Both the position numbers and the translations under genes were made by a program. Under the pieces are notes generated by a model. The model had not been told where the DNA came from, did no database searches, and worked only from the letters and a program-made list of their open reading frames with translations. Shown piece by piece: positions 1-4,914 of a DNA stretch of 5,096 nt; positions within the stretch are counted from its first letter, which is position 1, and each line of letters opens with the position of its first letter. This DNA is from Giesbergeria sp. Lineage in GTDB: Bacteria > Pseudomonadota > Gammaproteobacteria > Burkholderiales > Burkholderiaceae_C. Location of the stretch: positions 1 through 5,096 of the forward strand of contig JAGOCN010000162.1 in assembly GCA_017998735.1 (NCBI GenBank), written 5' to 3'.

Positions 1-648
1 GGCCTGGTCGTAGGAGCCGCGCTGGTCGCAGTTGAAGCCGTGGTCGGCGTCGTACAGGTGCACCTGCACGTCCGGGTGTGCCTCGGTAAAGGCATGCACG
101 CTGTCGATTTTGATGAAATGGTCTTTCTTGCCAAAGTGCGCCAGCACTGGGCAGCGCGGCATGCGCTCGCTCTCCTGCTGGGTGGTCATGCCGCCGCCGT
201 AGTAGCACACGGCCGCGGCCAGGCCGCGCAGTTCGCAGGCGGCGCGCCAGGCCAGCAGGCCGCCCCAGCAGAAACCGACAATGCCGACCCTGGCGGCCGC
301 CACCGAGCCCCCGGCCTCCAGCGCGGCGTAGTCGATGGCGGTCTGGATGTCAGACAGCACGCCCGCGCCGGGGCGGTTTTCCACACGCTGCTTGAGCGTC
401 ATGCCGGTGGCCATGTCGGCGTCGGTGTAACCAAGCTCCACGTCCGGCTCAACGCGTGCAAAGGTGGACGGCGCCACCGCCAGGTAACCCTCGGCGGCGT
501 AGCGCTCGGCCACCGTGCGGATGTGGTCGTTCACGCCAAAGATTTCCTGCAGCACCACGATGGCGCCGCGCGGCGCGGTGGCCGGCCGGGCCACATAAAC
601 GGGAAGGGTGAAACCGTCGGGAGAGTTCAAGTTCACAAATTGGCCCAT
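1..648 (-). CDS. Dienelactone hydrolase family protein (partial, C-terminus outside window)
   Basis: This is an alpha/beta-hydrolase of the dienelactone hydrolase (carboxymethylenebutenolidase) family; the founding members open dienelactone to maleylacetate in chlorocatechol degradation, in the cytoplasm. The window holds 216 codons from the ATG at 646-648. The family is usually about 230-245 residues, so roughly the last 15-30 are missing. Visible marks are VVLQEIFG around residue 35 (the conserved Glu), the nucleophile elbow GFCWGG with Cys127, Asp176 in FGKKDHF and His203 in DADHGFN. The Cys-Asp-His order and spacing match the classical triad (Cys123, Asp171, His202 in ClcD). The start is supported by AAGGAG eight bases upstream (657-662, read on minus). 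No signal peptide is seen. No chlorocatechol or other aromatic-degradation gene lies in the window, so the physiological substrate is unknown. It is transcribed divergently from the MarC gene. The family call is secure; the substrate is not. Confidence 0.93.
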   Translation of the reverse strand, partial: MGQFVNLNSPDGFTLPVYVARPATAPRGAIVVLQEIFGVNDHIRTVAERYAAEGYLAVAPSTFARVEPDVELGYTDADMATGMTLKQRVENRPGAGVLSDIQTAIDYAALEAGGSVAAARVGIVGFCWGGLLAWRAACELRGLAAAVCYYGGGMTTQQESERMPRCPVLAHFGKKDHFIKIDSVHAFTEAHPDVQVHLYDADHGFNCDQRGSYDQA

Positions 649-656
649 GGCGGATG

Positions 657-662
657 CTCCTT
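657..662 (-). promoter_or_regulatory. Ribosome binding site of the dienelactone hydrolase gene
   Basis: Read on the minus strand this is AAGGAG, a near-perfect Shine-Dalgarno sequence with an eight-base spacer to the ATG at 648. It fixes the start codon. The stretch just beyond it (about 670-695) is the most AT-rich part of the intergenic region and is the likely promoter zone of this gene, but I could not find a convincing -35/-10 pair in it. Confidence 0.75.
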
Positions 663-740
663 GCAGATGGAAAATAAAAACGGGTTCATGAAAAAGTGCG
701 CCGCTGCCGTGCCGGTGCCCGCTGGCGGTGCTGTAATTGC

Positions 741-795
741 GCCCGGCAACTGCCCGGCAATGGCTTGGTGAACGGCCCGGTAAACGGCCCGGCAA
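741..795. repeat. Cluster of four GCCCGG(C/T)AA motifs in a divergent intergenic region
   Basis: Four copies of a 9-mer lie between the divergent hydrolase and MarC genes: GCCCGGCAA at 741-749, 752-760 and 787-795, and GCCCGGTAA at 775-783. Start-to-start steps are 11, 23 and 12 bases, close to one, two and one turns of B-DNA, so all copies face roughly the same side of the helix. The last two share a longer block, AACGGCCCGG(C/T)AAA or its near equivalent. This arrangement is what a multimeric regulator site can look like. It could also be simple GC-rich tandem drift. No regulator gene is nearby. Confidence 0.5.
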
Positions 796-799
796 ATGC

Positions 800-821
800 C
801 CTGCGGCAGCCCTGCGGCAGC
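800..821. repeat. Tandem 11-bp repeat, each unit carrying a CTGCGGCAG dyad
   Basis: CCTGCGGCAGC occurs twice with no gap, at 800-810 and 811-821. Each unit contains the perfect dyad CTGC-G-GCAG. It lies about 120 bases upstream of the MarC start and directly after the GCCCGG(C/T)AA cluster. It may be a paired operator or a slippage duplication; the sequence does not decide between them. Confidence 0.55.
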
Positions 822-939
822 CGGTCATTCTTGCAGGAGACGCGTTCTTGACTTTTTTGCACCCCGCCAGCGCCGGCCTGTGCGCTGTTTTCACCGCTGC
901 ACGGGCCTGTGCGGCGCACCCCGCCCGGAACCCCCGCTG

Positions 940-1575
940 ATGGACTTCAAACCGCTCATTGCCCTGCTGGCCATCGTCAACCCGCTGGCCATCGTGCCTT
1001 TTTTCATCCACTACACGCAGGGGTTTTCAGAAAAGCAGCGCCGGGACACGGTGCGCACCGCCGCGCTCAGTTCGTTTTGCGTGATTGCCACATGCGCGCT
1101 GCTGGGGCTGCAGATTCTGGAGTTTTTCAGCATTTCGCTGCAGAGCTTTCAGGTGGGCGGGGGCCTGCTGCTCTTGATCAGCGCCATGAACATGCTCAAT
1201 GCCCAGCCGGCCGAGGCCAAGTCCAACACCCATGAACTGGAAGAAGGCGCAGAAAAGGCCGCCACCGGCTCCAGCATTGCCGTGGTGCCGCTGACCATTC
1301 CGCTCTTGACCGGCCCGGCCGCCATGTCCACGGTGGTGATTTATGCGGACCGCGCCGAAACCCTGTGGCAGCACGCGGCGCTGGTCGGCTATGGCGTGGT
1401 GATTGCCGCCGCCACGTTTGTCTGCTTTTCGCTCGCCGACCCGATTGCGCGGGTGCTGGGCAAGACCGGCATCAATGTGATGACGCGGCTGATGGGGCTG
1501 ATTCTGGCGGCGCTGGCGGTCGAGGTGATGGCCGACGGGCTGGGCAAGCTGTTTCCGCTGCTGGCCGGGCGCTGA
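940..1575 (+). CDS. MarC family (NAAT / UPF0056) integral membrane protein
   Basis: A 211-residue inner-membrane protein of the MarC family, the usual length (about 200-220). Some members are linked to export of small neutral amino acids; despite the name, E. coli MarC has no proven role in antibiotic resistance. Six hydrophobic segments are visible at about 6-24, 40-60, 70-87, 113-135, 145-166 and 180-200. A charged Glu/Lys/Thr-rich loop lies at about 89-110. Family hallmarks are the N-terminal LLAIVNPLAIVPFF block, VGGGLLLL near 72-79, and VPLTIPLLTGPAAMST around 116-131. I chose the ATG at 940 because homologues begin with this MDFKPLIALL-like sequence. An in-frame ATG at 796 would add a basic, cysteine-containing, non-hydrophobic stretch that does not resemble the family. 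The Shine-Dalgarno is weak (GGAA at 927-930). Substrate cannot be predicted from sequence. Confidence 0.93.
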   Translation: MDFKPLIALLAIVNPLAIVPFFIHYTQGFSEKQRRDTVRTAALSSFCVIATCALLGLQILEFFSISLQSFQVGGGLLLLISAMNMLNAQPAEAKSNTHELEEGAEKAATGSSIAVVPLTIPLLTGPAAMSTVVIYADRAETLWQHAALVGYGVVIAAATFVCFSLADPIARVLGKTGINVMTRLMGLILAALAVEVMADGLGKLFPLLAGR

Positions 1576-1597
1576 GCCAGCCCGACGGGGGCAATGG

Positions 1598-1610
1598 GAC
1601 GCGGCGCGTC
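1598..1610 (+). other. Small hairpin after the MarC gene
   Basis: GACGC (1598-1602) and GCGTC (1606-1610) form a five-base-pair stem with a three-base loop, 23 bases after the MarC stop codon. No T-run follows, so it is not a standard intrinsic terminator, and read-through into the downstream copper-storage gene 117 bases away is possible. A second dyad, AAGGCC (1641-1646) and GGCCTT (1656-1661), lies closer to that gene. Confidence 0.35.
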
Positions 1611-1678
1611 GGCCCTGTCCGACAGCCAGCAGGCCAACCGAAGGCCAGCATGAAAGGCCTTGCAACCCTTGATTCCCA

Positions 1679-1683
1679 CGGAG
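1679..1683 (+). promoter_or_regulatory. Ribosome binding site of the copper-storage protein gene
   Basis: CGGAG with nine bases to the ATG at 1693. It supports that ATG over the in-frame TTG at 1660, which would place the Shine-Dalgarno inside the coding region and add an 11-residue leader with no counterpart in the family. Confidence 0.6.
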
Positions 1684-1692
1684 CCTTTCACC

Positions 1693-2058
1693 ATGAACAA
1701 CGCCACCACCCCAGGCCAGTCTGGCCATGCCCAAAACACCACCCACGCCGCCTGCATCGAAGCCTGCAACGCCTGCGCCATCACCTGCAACCAGTGCGCC
1801 AGCGCCTGCCTGCAGGAAGACAACGTGAAGATGATGGCGCGCTGCATTGCGCTCGACATGGACTGCGCCGCCCTGTGCCACCTGGCCGCCGCCGCCATGG
1901 CACGCGGCAGTGAACATGCCCAGGCGATCTGCGCGCTGTGCGCCGAGGTCTGCCAAAGCTGCGGCGACGAATGCGCAAAGCACGAGCACGATCACTGCCA
2001 GCGCTGCGCACGCGACTGCCATGCCTGCGCCAAGGCCTGCCGCGCCATGGCGCACTGA
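1693..2058 (+). CDS. Four-helix-bundle copper-binding protein, cytosolic Csp3-like (DUF326 type)
   Basis: A 121-residue cysteine-rich protein resembling bacterial copper storage proteins, in which Cys lining the core of a four-helix bundle holds many Cu(I) ions. I count 19 cysteines, at 21, 25, 28, 32, 35, 39, 51, 58, 62, 80, 83, 87, 90, 94, 102, 105, 109, 112 and 116. Their three- and four-residue steps put them on one face of four predicted helices (about 18-41, 44-71, 74-96, 98-119). As I recall, characterised Csp3 proteins carry 18-19 Cys per monomer and exported Csp1 carries 13. There is no signal peptide or Tat motif, so a cytosolic location is expected. His12, 18, 63, 97, 99, 101, 110 and 121 could help with metal entry. 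The first ~16 residues are polar and probably disordered. No copper exporter or CueR-type regulator gene lies in the window. The fold assignment is strong; copper as the natural ligand is inferred from the family. Confidence 0.9.
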   Translation: MNNATTPGQSGHAQNTTHAACIEACNACAITCNQCASACLQEDNVKMMARCIALDMDCAALCHLAAAAMARGSEHAQAICALCAEVCQSCGDECAKHEHDHCQRCARDCHACAKACRAMAH

Positions 2059-2094
2059 GCCAGACAGCTTCAACCCAATTCAGGGTCAAATCGG

Positions 2095-2142
2095 CCTCCA
2101 GCGCAGGCGCAGCCTGCGCCAGCAGCTATTGAAACAATAGCT
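2095..2142. repeat. Dispersed Comamonadaceae-type repeat, copy 1 (intact hairpin)
   Basis: A 33-base GC-rich block (2095-2127) matches 31 of 33 bases with 4915-4947. It contains a dyad, GCGCAGG (2101-2107) and CCTGCGC (2113-2119), with an overlapping alternative GGCGCA/TGCGCC. It runs into a perfect AT-containing hairpin, AGCTATTG (2124-2131), loop AAA, CAATAGCT (2135-2142). Weaker similarity between the copies continues about 18 bases upstream. From memory, such AGCTATTN-type elements recur in Comamonadaceae genomes between genes. Lying between two convergent genes, it may serve as a bidirectional transcription stop even without a T-run. Confidence 0.7.
2124..2142. terminator. Possible bidirectional terminator hairpin between convergent genes
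   Basis: AGCTATTG-AAA-CAATAGCT is a perfect eight-base-pair stem with a three-base loop, 65 bases after the copper-storage stop codon and overlapping the stop codon (CTA at 2141-2143 on plus) of the converging EamA gene. No U-tract follows on either strand, so intrinsic termination is uncertain; transcript end protection or Rho-assisted stopping are alternatives. Confidence 0.4.
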
Positions 2143-3043
2143 AACTGCTGCGGGCCGGTGGCGCTGCACTGCGCTGCGGCCACAGCACCGAGGCAATGGC
2201 CAGCACCATCAGCGCCATGGCCGCCCAGTCCTGCCAGTGCAGGGGTTCGCGCAGCCACAGCGCGCCGGTGAACACGCCCAGCACCGGAATCAGCATCACG
2301 CTCAGGGTGGACGCCACCGGCGGCAGCCCGCGCACCAGAAAGAACCAGGCGCCCTGCGCAAAACCGAACACCAGCACGCCGTTGAAAACAATGGCACCCC
2401 AGGTGGCTGCGCCGGGTGCATGCCATTCGGCGCGCTCGGTGGCCAGTGCCAGCGCCGTCAACACCAGCGTGGTCAGCGCCATCATCCAGAAGGTCAAGGT
2501 CAGCGTTGGGACTTCAATGCGGCTCCGGCGCAGCAGCTGCGTGCCCAGCGCCCACGACGCGGCGGCCGCCAGCATCAGCAGCACGCCCACCGGCCGGCCC
2601 CCCAGCTGCGTGAACTCGTACCACAGCAGCAGCAGCACGCCCAGCGCAGCAGCGGCCACGCCGCCCCAGGCGCGCACGGCCAGCCGCTGGCCAAAAAAGG
2701 CGCTGCCCAGCACGGCCGAAAAAATCGGCATGGTGTAGCCCAGGATGGCGGCGCGCCCGCTGGAGAGCTGCGGAATCGCCAGCATGATGAGCGCGTGCCA
2801 CAGCACCATGTTGAACAGCGCCAGCTGCGCCATGCCCAGCCAGTGGCGGCGCGGCAGTGCAAACGGCAACCCCAGGCCGCGCACCACCAGCGCCAGCAGC
2901 GGCAGCCCGAGCCAGAGCGACAGGGCGCGGAAGGTGAGCGGCGGAAAGCCGGTCACGCCCACTTTCATGATCGGCCAGTTCAGGCCCCACACCAGGGTCA
3001 GCAGCACCAGCACCACCAGCTGGCGGGATGAGAGGGAAATCAT
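2141..3043 (-). CDS. EamA / DMT family transporter
   Basis: A 300-residue inner-membrane permease of the drug/metabolite transporter superfamily, the standard length. It shows the family's ten-helix double-EamA layout: the first repeat spans about residues 8-143 and the second about 152-289. The first helix carries the typical LLTLVWGLNWPIMKVG motif (14-29). PPLTFRALSLWLGLPLL follows at 34-50, and each repeat ends with a helix and a short basic segment. The second half includes the conserved PPVASTLSVMLIPVLGVFTGALWLREPL block (241-268), best seen in its Pro, Leu-Ile-Pro and Glu-Pro residues. The start is the ATG at 3041-3043, chosen because TM1 begins eight residues later; no good Shine-Dalgarno precedes it. 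The C-terminal tail (about 290-300) is Ala/Pro/Ser-rich and its TAG stop lies on the edge of a dispersed repeat. Substrate is not predictable. It converges with the copper-storage gene and diverges from the acetyltransferase gene. Confidence 0.93.
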   Translation of the reverse strand: MISLSSRQLVVLVLLTLVWGLNWPIMKVGVTGFPPLTFRALSLWLGLPLLALVVRGLGLPFALPRRHWLGMAQLALFNMVLWHALIMLAIPQLSSGRAAILGYTMPIFSAVLGSAFFGQRLAVRAWGGVAAAALGVLLLLWYEFTQLGGRPVGVLLMLAAAASWALGTQLLRRSRIEVPTLTLTFWMMALTTLVLTALALATERAEWHAPGAATWGAIVFNGVLVFGFAQGAWFFLVRGLPPVASTLSVMLIPVLGVFTGALWLREPLHWQDWAAMALMVLAIASVLWPQRSAAPPARSS

Positions 3044-3120
3044 GGCGCGATTGTGCAGTTGCGCCGCACGGTCTGGCGGCTGGTGGACAGCGGAAGCGGA
3101 CAGCGCCAGTGCAGCCGATA

Positions 3121-3144
3121 CCGGCTGGCCGGCTGGCCGGCTGG
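3121..3144. repeat. Three perfect tandem copies of CCGGCTGG
   Basis: CCGGCTGG repeats at 3121-3128, 3129-3136 and 3137-3144 without interruption or change. It lies in the 162-base gap between the divergent EamA and acetyltransferase genes, 61 bases before the acetyltransferase ATG. Perfect short repeats of this kind can gain or lose units by slippage. Because the unit is eight bases, a change here would alter promoter spacing, or the frame of any upstream start. Confidence 0.7.
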
Positions 3145-3205
3145 TACCTGCAGTCACCGTGCAGCCTCTGGCGACAGCGCGGCCGCACCGTGGCATGGTG
3201 GCGCC

Positions 3206-3823
3206 ATGCCCATTCCCACATCGCCCACATCGCCCACATCCTCGCCCACACCAGACTGCAGCCCCGCGCTGTCCGAAAAGCAGAAGATGCTGTCCGGCGC
3301 GTTGTACGACGCCAGCGACGCCGAACTGCAGCGCGACGCCGCCGCCACCCAGGCCTGGCTGGCGCGCTACAACACCGCCCCCGGCGCGCCGGCCGCAGCC
3401 GAGCGGCATGCACTGCTGCGCGAGCGGCTGGCAGCGGTGGGCGACGGCACCGCCGTGCGCGCACCGTTTTACTGCGACTACGGCTTCAACATCCATCTGG
3501 GCGCCAGGGTGTTCGTCAATTTCAACTGCACCATCCTGGACGTGGCCGAGGTGACCATTGGCGACGGCACGCTGATTGCCCCCGGTGTGCAGATTCTGGC
3601 CGCCGACCACCCGCGGGGCGCCGCCACGCGCCGCGCCGGGCTGGAACTGGGCCGGCCGGTGCACATCGGCCGCAATGTCTGGATTGGCGCCGGGGCGCTG
3701 GTGCTGCCCGGCGTGTGCATTGGCGACGACGCCATCGTCGGCGCTGGCAGCGTGGTCACGCGCAACGTGCCGGCCGGCGCCACCGTGGCCGGCAACCCGG
3801 CGCGGCCGTTGAAACGGGCCTGA
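3206..3823 (+). CDS. Sugar O-acetyltransferase, Maa/LacA/NodL type (left-handed beta-helix)
   Basis: A 205-residue cytoplasmic acetyl-CoA-dependent O-acetyltransferase of the hexapeptide-repeat family that includes maltose, galactoside and NodL acetyltransferases. The helical N-domain carries the signature SEKQKMLSGALYD (23-35) and ARYN (53-56). The beta-helix starts near CDYGFNIHLG (90-99), with FNCTILDV (106-113), IGDGTLIAPGVQI (118-130), IGRNVWIGAGALVLPGV and IGDDAIVGAGSVV rungs, ending in AGNPARPLKR. His135 in AADHPR is the expected catalytic base. E. coli Maa is about 183 residues; the difference is mainly a ~20-residue N-terminal Pro/Thr/Ser stretch encoded by 9-bp repeats. I chose the ATG at 3206 because it is the first in frame close to the conserved core; only a weak GGTGG precedes it. 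A GTG at 3053 would overlap the divergent promoter region and adds no family-like sequence. Translation could instead start nearer Met28. The acceptor sugar is unknown. Confidence 0.92.
   Translation: MPIPTSPTSPTSSPTPDCSPALSEKQKMLSGALYDASDAELQRDAAATQAWLARYNTAPGAPAAAERHALLRERLAAVGDGTAVRAPFYCDYGFNIHLGARVFVNFNCTILDVAEVTIGDGTLIAPGVQILAADHPRGAATRRAGLELGRPVHIGRNVWIGAGALVLPGVCIGDDAIVGAGSVVTRNVPAGATVAGNPARPLKRA
3215..3241 (+). repeat. 9-bp tandem repeat inside the acetyltransferase 5' end
   Basis: CCCACATCG at 3215-3223 and 3224-3232, then CCCACATCC at 3233-3241, followed by a partial copy CCCACA at 3245-3250. In frame it encodes Pro-Thr-Ser units at residues 4-12. Nine bases is a multiple of three, so unit gain or loss would lengthen or shorten the tail without breaking the frame. 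Confidence 0.75.
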
Positions 3824-4172
3824 CAGACTGCGCCCTTGCCTGCCGCCAACGCGTGGCGCTGGCTGCGCCCGCCCGGCGCCCGCCTTGTAGGCCGGTGCCG
3901 CTTTTTGGCTGCATTGCAGAGCCAAGGCGGGCAATCCTTCCTATCATCCGCGCGTGCCCCGGCACTGCATTGCAGGTTGCGGCAGGCACGGACTGCAAGG
4001 CCAGGCCACCCGGGCAGGGCGCGAGGAACCGGCAGGCAAAGGCAGGCGCGCATTGGATTTTTTGCTGGCCGTGGCAGCCCTCCAGGCGCGGCAAAATCCA
4101 CACCCGTGCTGCTGCCCTGCCCACCCGGCGCCGGAACTTCACTTTTTTCACGTCCCTTCAAGAGGACACCCC
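3824..4172. other. 349-base noncoding region with inverted repeats upstream of cytochrome c5
   Basis: No open frame here looks like a protein. The left half holds a ten-base-pair inverted repeat, GCCCGCCTTG (3878-3887) and CAAGGCGGGC (3923-3932). It also holds an inner hairpin, TTGGCT (3905-3910) and AGCCAA (3920-3925), whose right arm overlaps the outer one by three bases, so the two cannot form fully at once. The near-palindrome CTGCATTGCAG occurs at 3909-3919 and again at 3965-3975, 56 bases apart. No T-run follows the outer stem, so it is not a clear terminator for the acetyltransferase gene. The right half must hold the cytochrome promoter. A TATCAT at 3942-3947 could be a -10, but no -35 sits at a proper distance. 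Confidence 0.5.
4160..4166 (+). promoter_or_regulatory. Ribosome binding site of the cytochrome c5 gene
   Basis: AAGAGGA with six bases to the ATG at 4173, a good Shine-Dalgarno. Together with the lipoprotein signal peptide that starts there, it settles the start codon against the longer in-frame reading from 3954. Confidence 0.8.
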
Positions 4173-4721
4173 ATGAAGAAGAAAACCCATTTGTTGACCG
4201 TTGCGGCCCTGTCCGTGTTCCTGGTGGCCTGTGGCGACAAGCAGTCTGCCTCCACCACCACCACTGCGCCGTCCGCGCCCGTGGCCGTCACACCGGCACC
4301 CGAGCCGACCCCTCCGCCCATGGCCAGCACCGAACCGGCCGCACCTTCCGACGCACCTGCCAGCACGGCTGCCGCTCCCACAGACAGCGCACCGGCTTCC
4401 GGCGGTGCCGTTTTTGGCGGCACTGCTGTTCCTGCCGCTTCGGGCGGCATGGCACCGGTGTCCGACATGGCCATGGGCAAGGGCGTGTACGACAAGGCCT
4501 GTGCGCTGTGCCATGCCGCCGGCGTGGCAGGCGCGCCCAAGCTGGGCGACAAGACCGACTGGGCACCGCGCATCGCACAGGGCAACGAGACCCTCTACAA
4601 GCACGCCATCGAGGGCTACCAGGGCGCCAAGGGCATGATGCCGCCCAAGGGTGGCAACAGCACCTTGAGCGATGCCGACGTCAAGGCCTCGGTGGACTAC
4701 ATGACCAGCCAGGCGATGTAA
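4173..4721 (+). CDS. Lipoprotein cytochrome c5 family protein
   Basis: A 182-residue monohaem cytochrome c of the c5 type, probably anchored by lipid and facing the periplasm, where it would carry electrons. The N-terminus is a lipoprotein signal: KKK (2-4), a hydrophobic stretch (7-19) and the lipobox LVAC with Cys20. Next comes a Pro/Thr/Ala/Ser-rich linker of about 75 residues (21-95), likely disordered. The haem domain begins near 100: haem-binding CALCH at 110-114 (His114 the proximal ligand), GAPKLGDKTDWAPRI (120-134), LYKHAIEGYQG (141-151) and GMMPPKGGN (154-162). Met156 is the probable sixth ligand, Met155 the alternative. The domain ends in LSDADVKASVDYM (165-177). The cysteine pair that forms a disulfide in the Azotobacter c5 class after the PPKG motif is absent; SDAD follows directly. 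Gly at +2 and Asp at +3 after the lipidated Cys leave the membrane (inner or outer) undecided. It is monocistronic, with a strong terminator downstream. Confidence 0.93.
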   Translation: MKKKTHLLTVAALSVFLVACGDKQSASTTTTAPSAPVAVTPAPEPTPPPMASTEPAAPSDAPASTAAAPTDSAPASGGAVFGGTAVPAASGGMAPVSDMAMGKGVYDKACALCHAAGVAGAPKLGDKTDWAPRIAQGNETLYKHAIEGYQGAKGMMPPKGGNSTLSDADVKASVDYMTSQAM

Positions 4722-4733
4722 CGGCACAGGCCC

Positions 4734-4751
4734 GCAGGCCGCAGCGCCTGC
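4734..4751 (+). other. First of two tandem hairpins after cytochrome c5
   Basis: GCAGGC (4734-4739) and GCCTGC (4746-4751) form a six-base-pair stem with a six-base loop, 12 bases after the stop codon and just ahead of the terminator hairpin. No T-run follows it. It may help protect the transcript end or slow polymerase before the main stop. Confidence 0.4.
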
Positions 4752-4758
4752 CGCCCCG

Positions 4759-4791
4759 GCGCGCCACCCGCAAGGACTGGCGCGCTTTTTT
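4759..4791 (+). terminator. Rho-independent terminator of the cytochrome c5 gene
   Basis: GCGCGCCA (4759-4766) pairs perfectly with TGGCGCGC (4778-4785) across an 11-base loop and is followed at once by six T (4786-4791). Stem strength, position 37 bases after the stop codon and the U-tract make this a textbook intrinsic terminator. Confidence 0.92.
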
Positions 4792-4914
4792 GTGCCTGCA
4801 GCAGTGGGCGGTTCGTGGCTGGATGCAGGGCTGGCTGACTACAAGGCTGGCTGGGCAGCGCGGCACCAAGCGGGCACTTCCGCTGTCGTCCCCTTCATTT
4901 TTAGGCAAAAACTG

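Noticed and set aside
40..771. Plus-strand open frame of 243 codons over the hydrolase gene
   Set aside because: It is the antisense shadow of the dienelactone hydrolase. Its translation is His/Arg/Gly-rich with no family resemblance, while the minus strand shows a complete catalytic triad.
848..876. TTGACT as a -35 box for the MarC gene
   Set aside because: No AT-rich -10 lies 16-18 bases downstream (the sequence there is CGCCGG), so the match to TTGACA is probably chance.
796..939. Upstream in-frame ATG for the MarC gene
   Set aside because: The extra 48 residues are basic and cysteine-containing and precede the normal MDFKPLIALL start of the family. They also overlap the intergenic repeat region.
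1027..2073. Minus-strand open frame of 348 codons across the MarC and copper-storage genes
   Set aside because: It is an antisense shadow produced by high GC3. It spans two genes whose plus-strand products are clear families, and its own product is low-complexity Gly/His/Arg.
2237..3031. Plus-strand open frame of 264 codons opposite the EamA gene
   Set aside because: Gln/His/Arg-rich translation with no recognisable domain; the minus strand encodes a full ten-helix permease.
3121..3250. Short tandem repeats considered as a CRISPR remnant
   Set aside because: The units are 8 and 9 bases with no spacers, and no cas gene is present; these are simple tandem repeats.
3044..3934. N-terminal extension of the EamA frame (597 codons in total)
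   Set aside because: The frame stays open by chance through the antisense of the acetyltransferase gene. The transporter is complete from the ATG at 3043 at the normal 300 residues.
4053..4081. TTGGAT followed by a T-run as a promoter for cytochrome c5
   Set aside because: No -10 at suitable spacing; the expected position is GC-rich.
4148..4727. Minus-strand open frames of 145 and 189 codons opposite cytochrome c5
   Set aside because: Gly/Ala/Val-rich antisense reading of the Pro/Thr/Ala linker and haem domain, with no independent signal.
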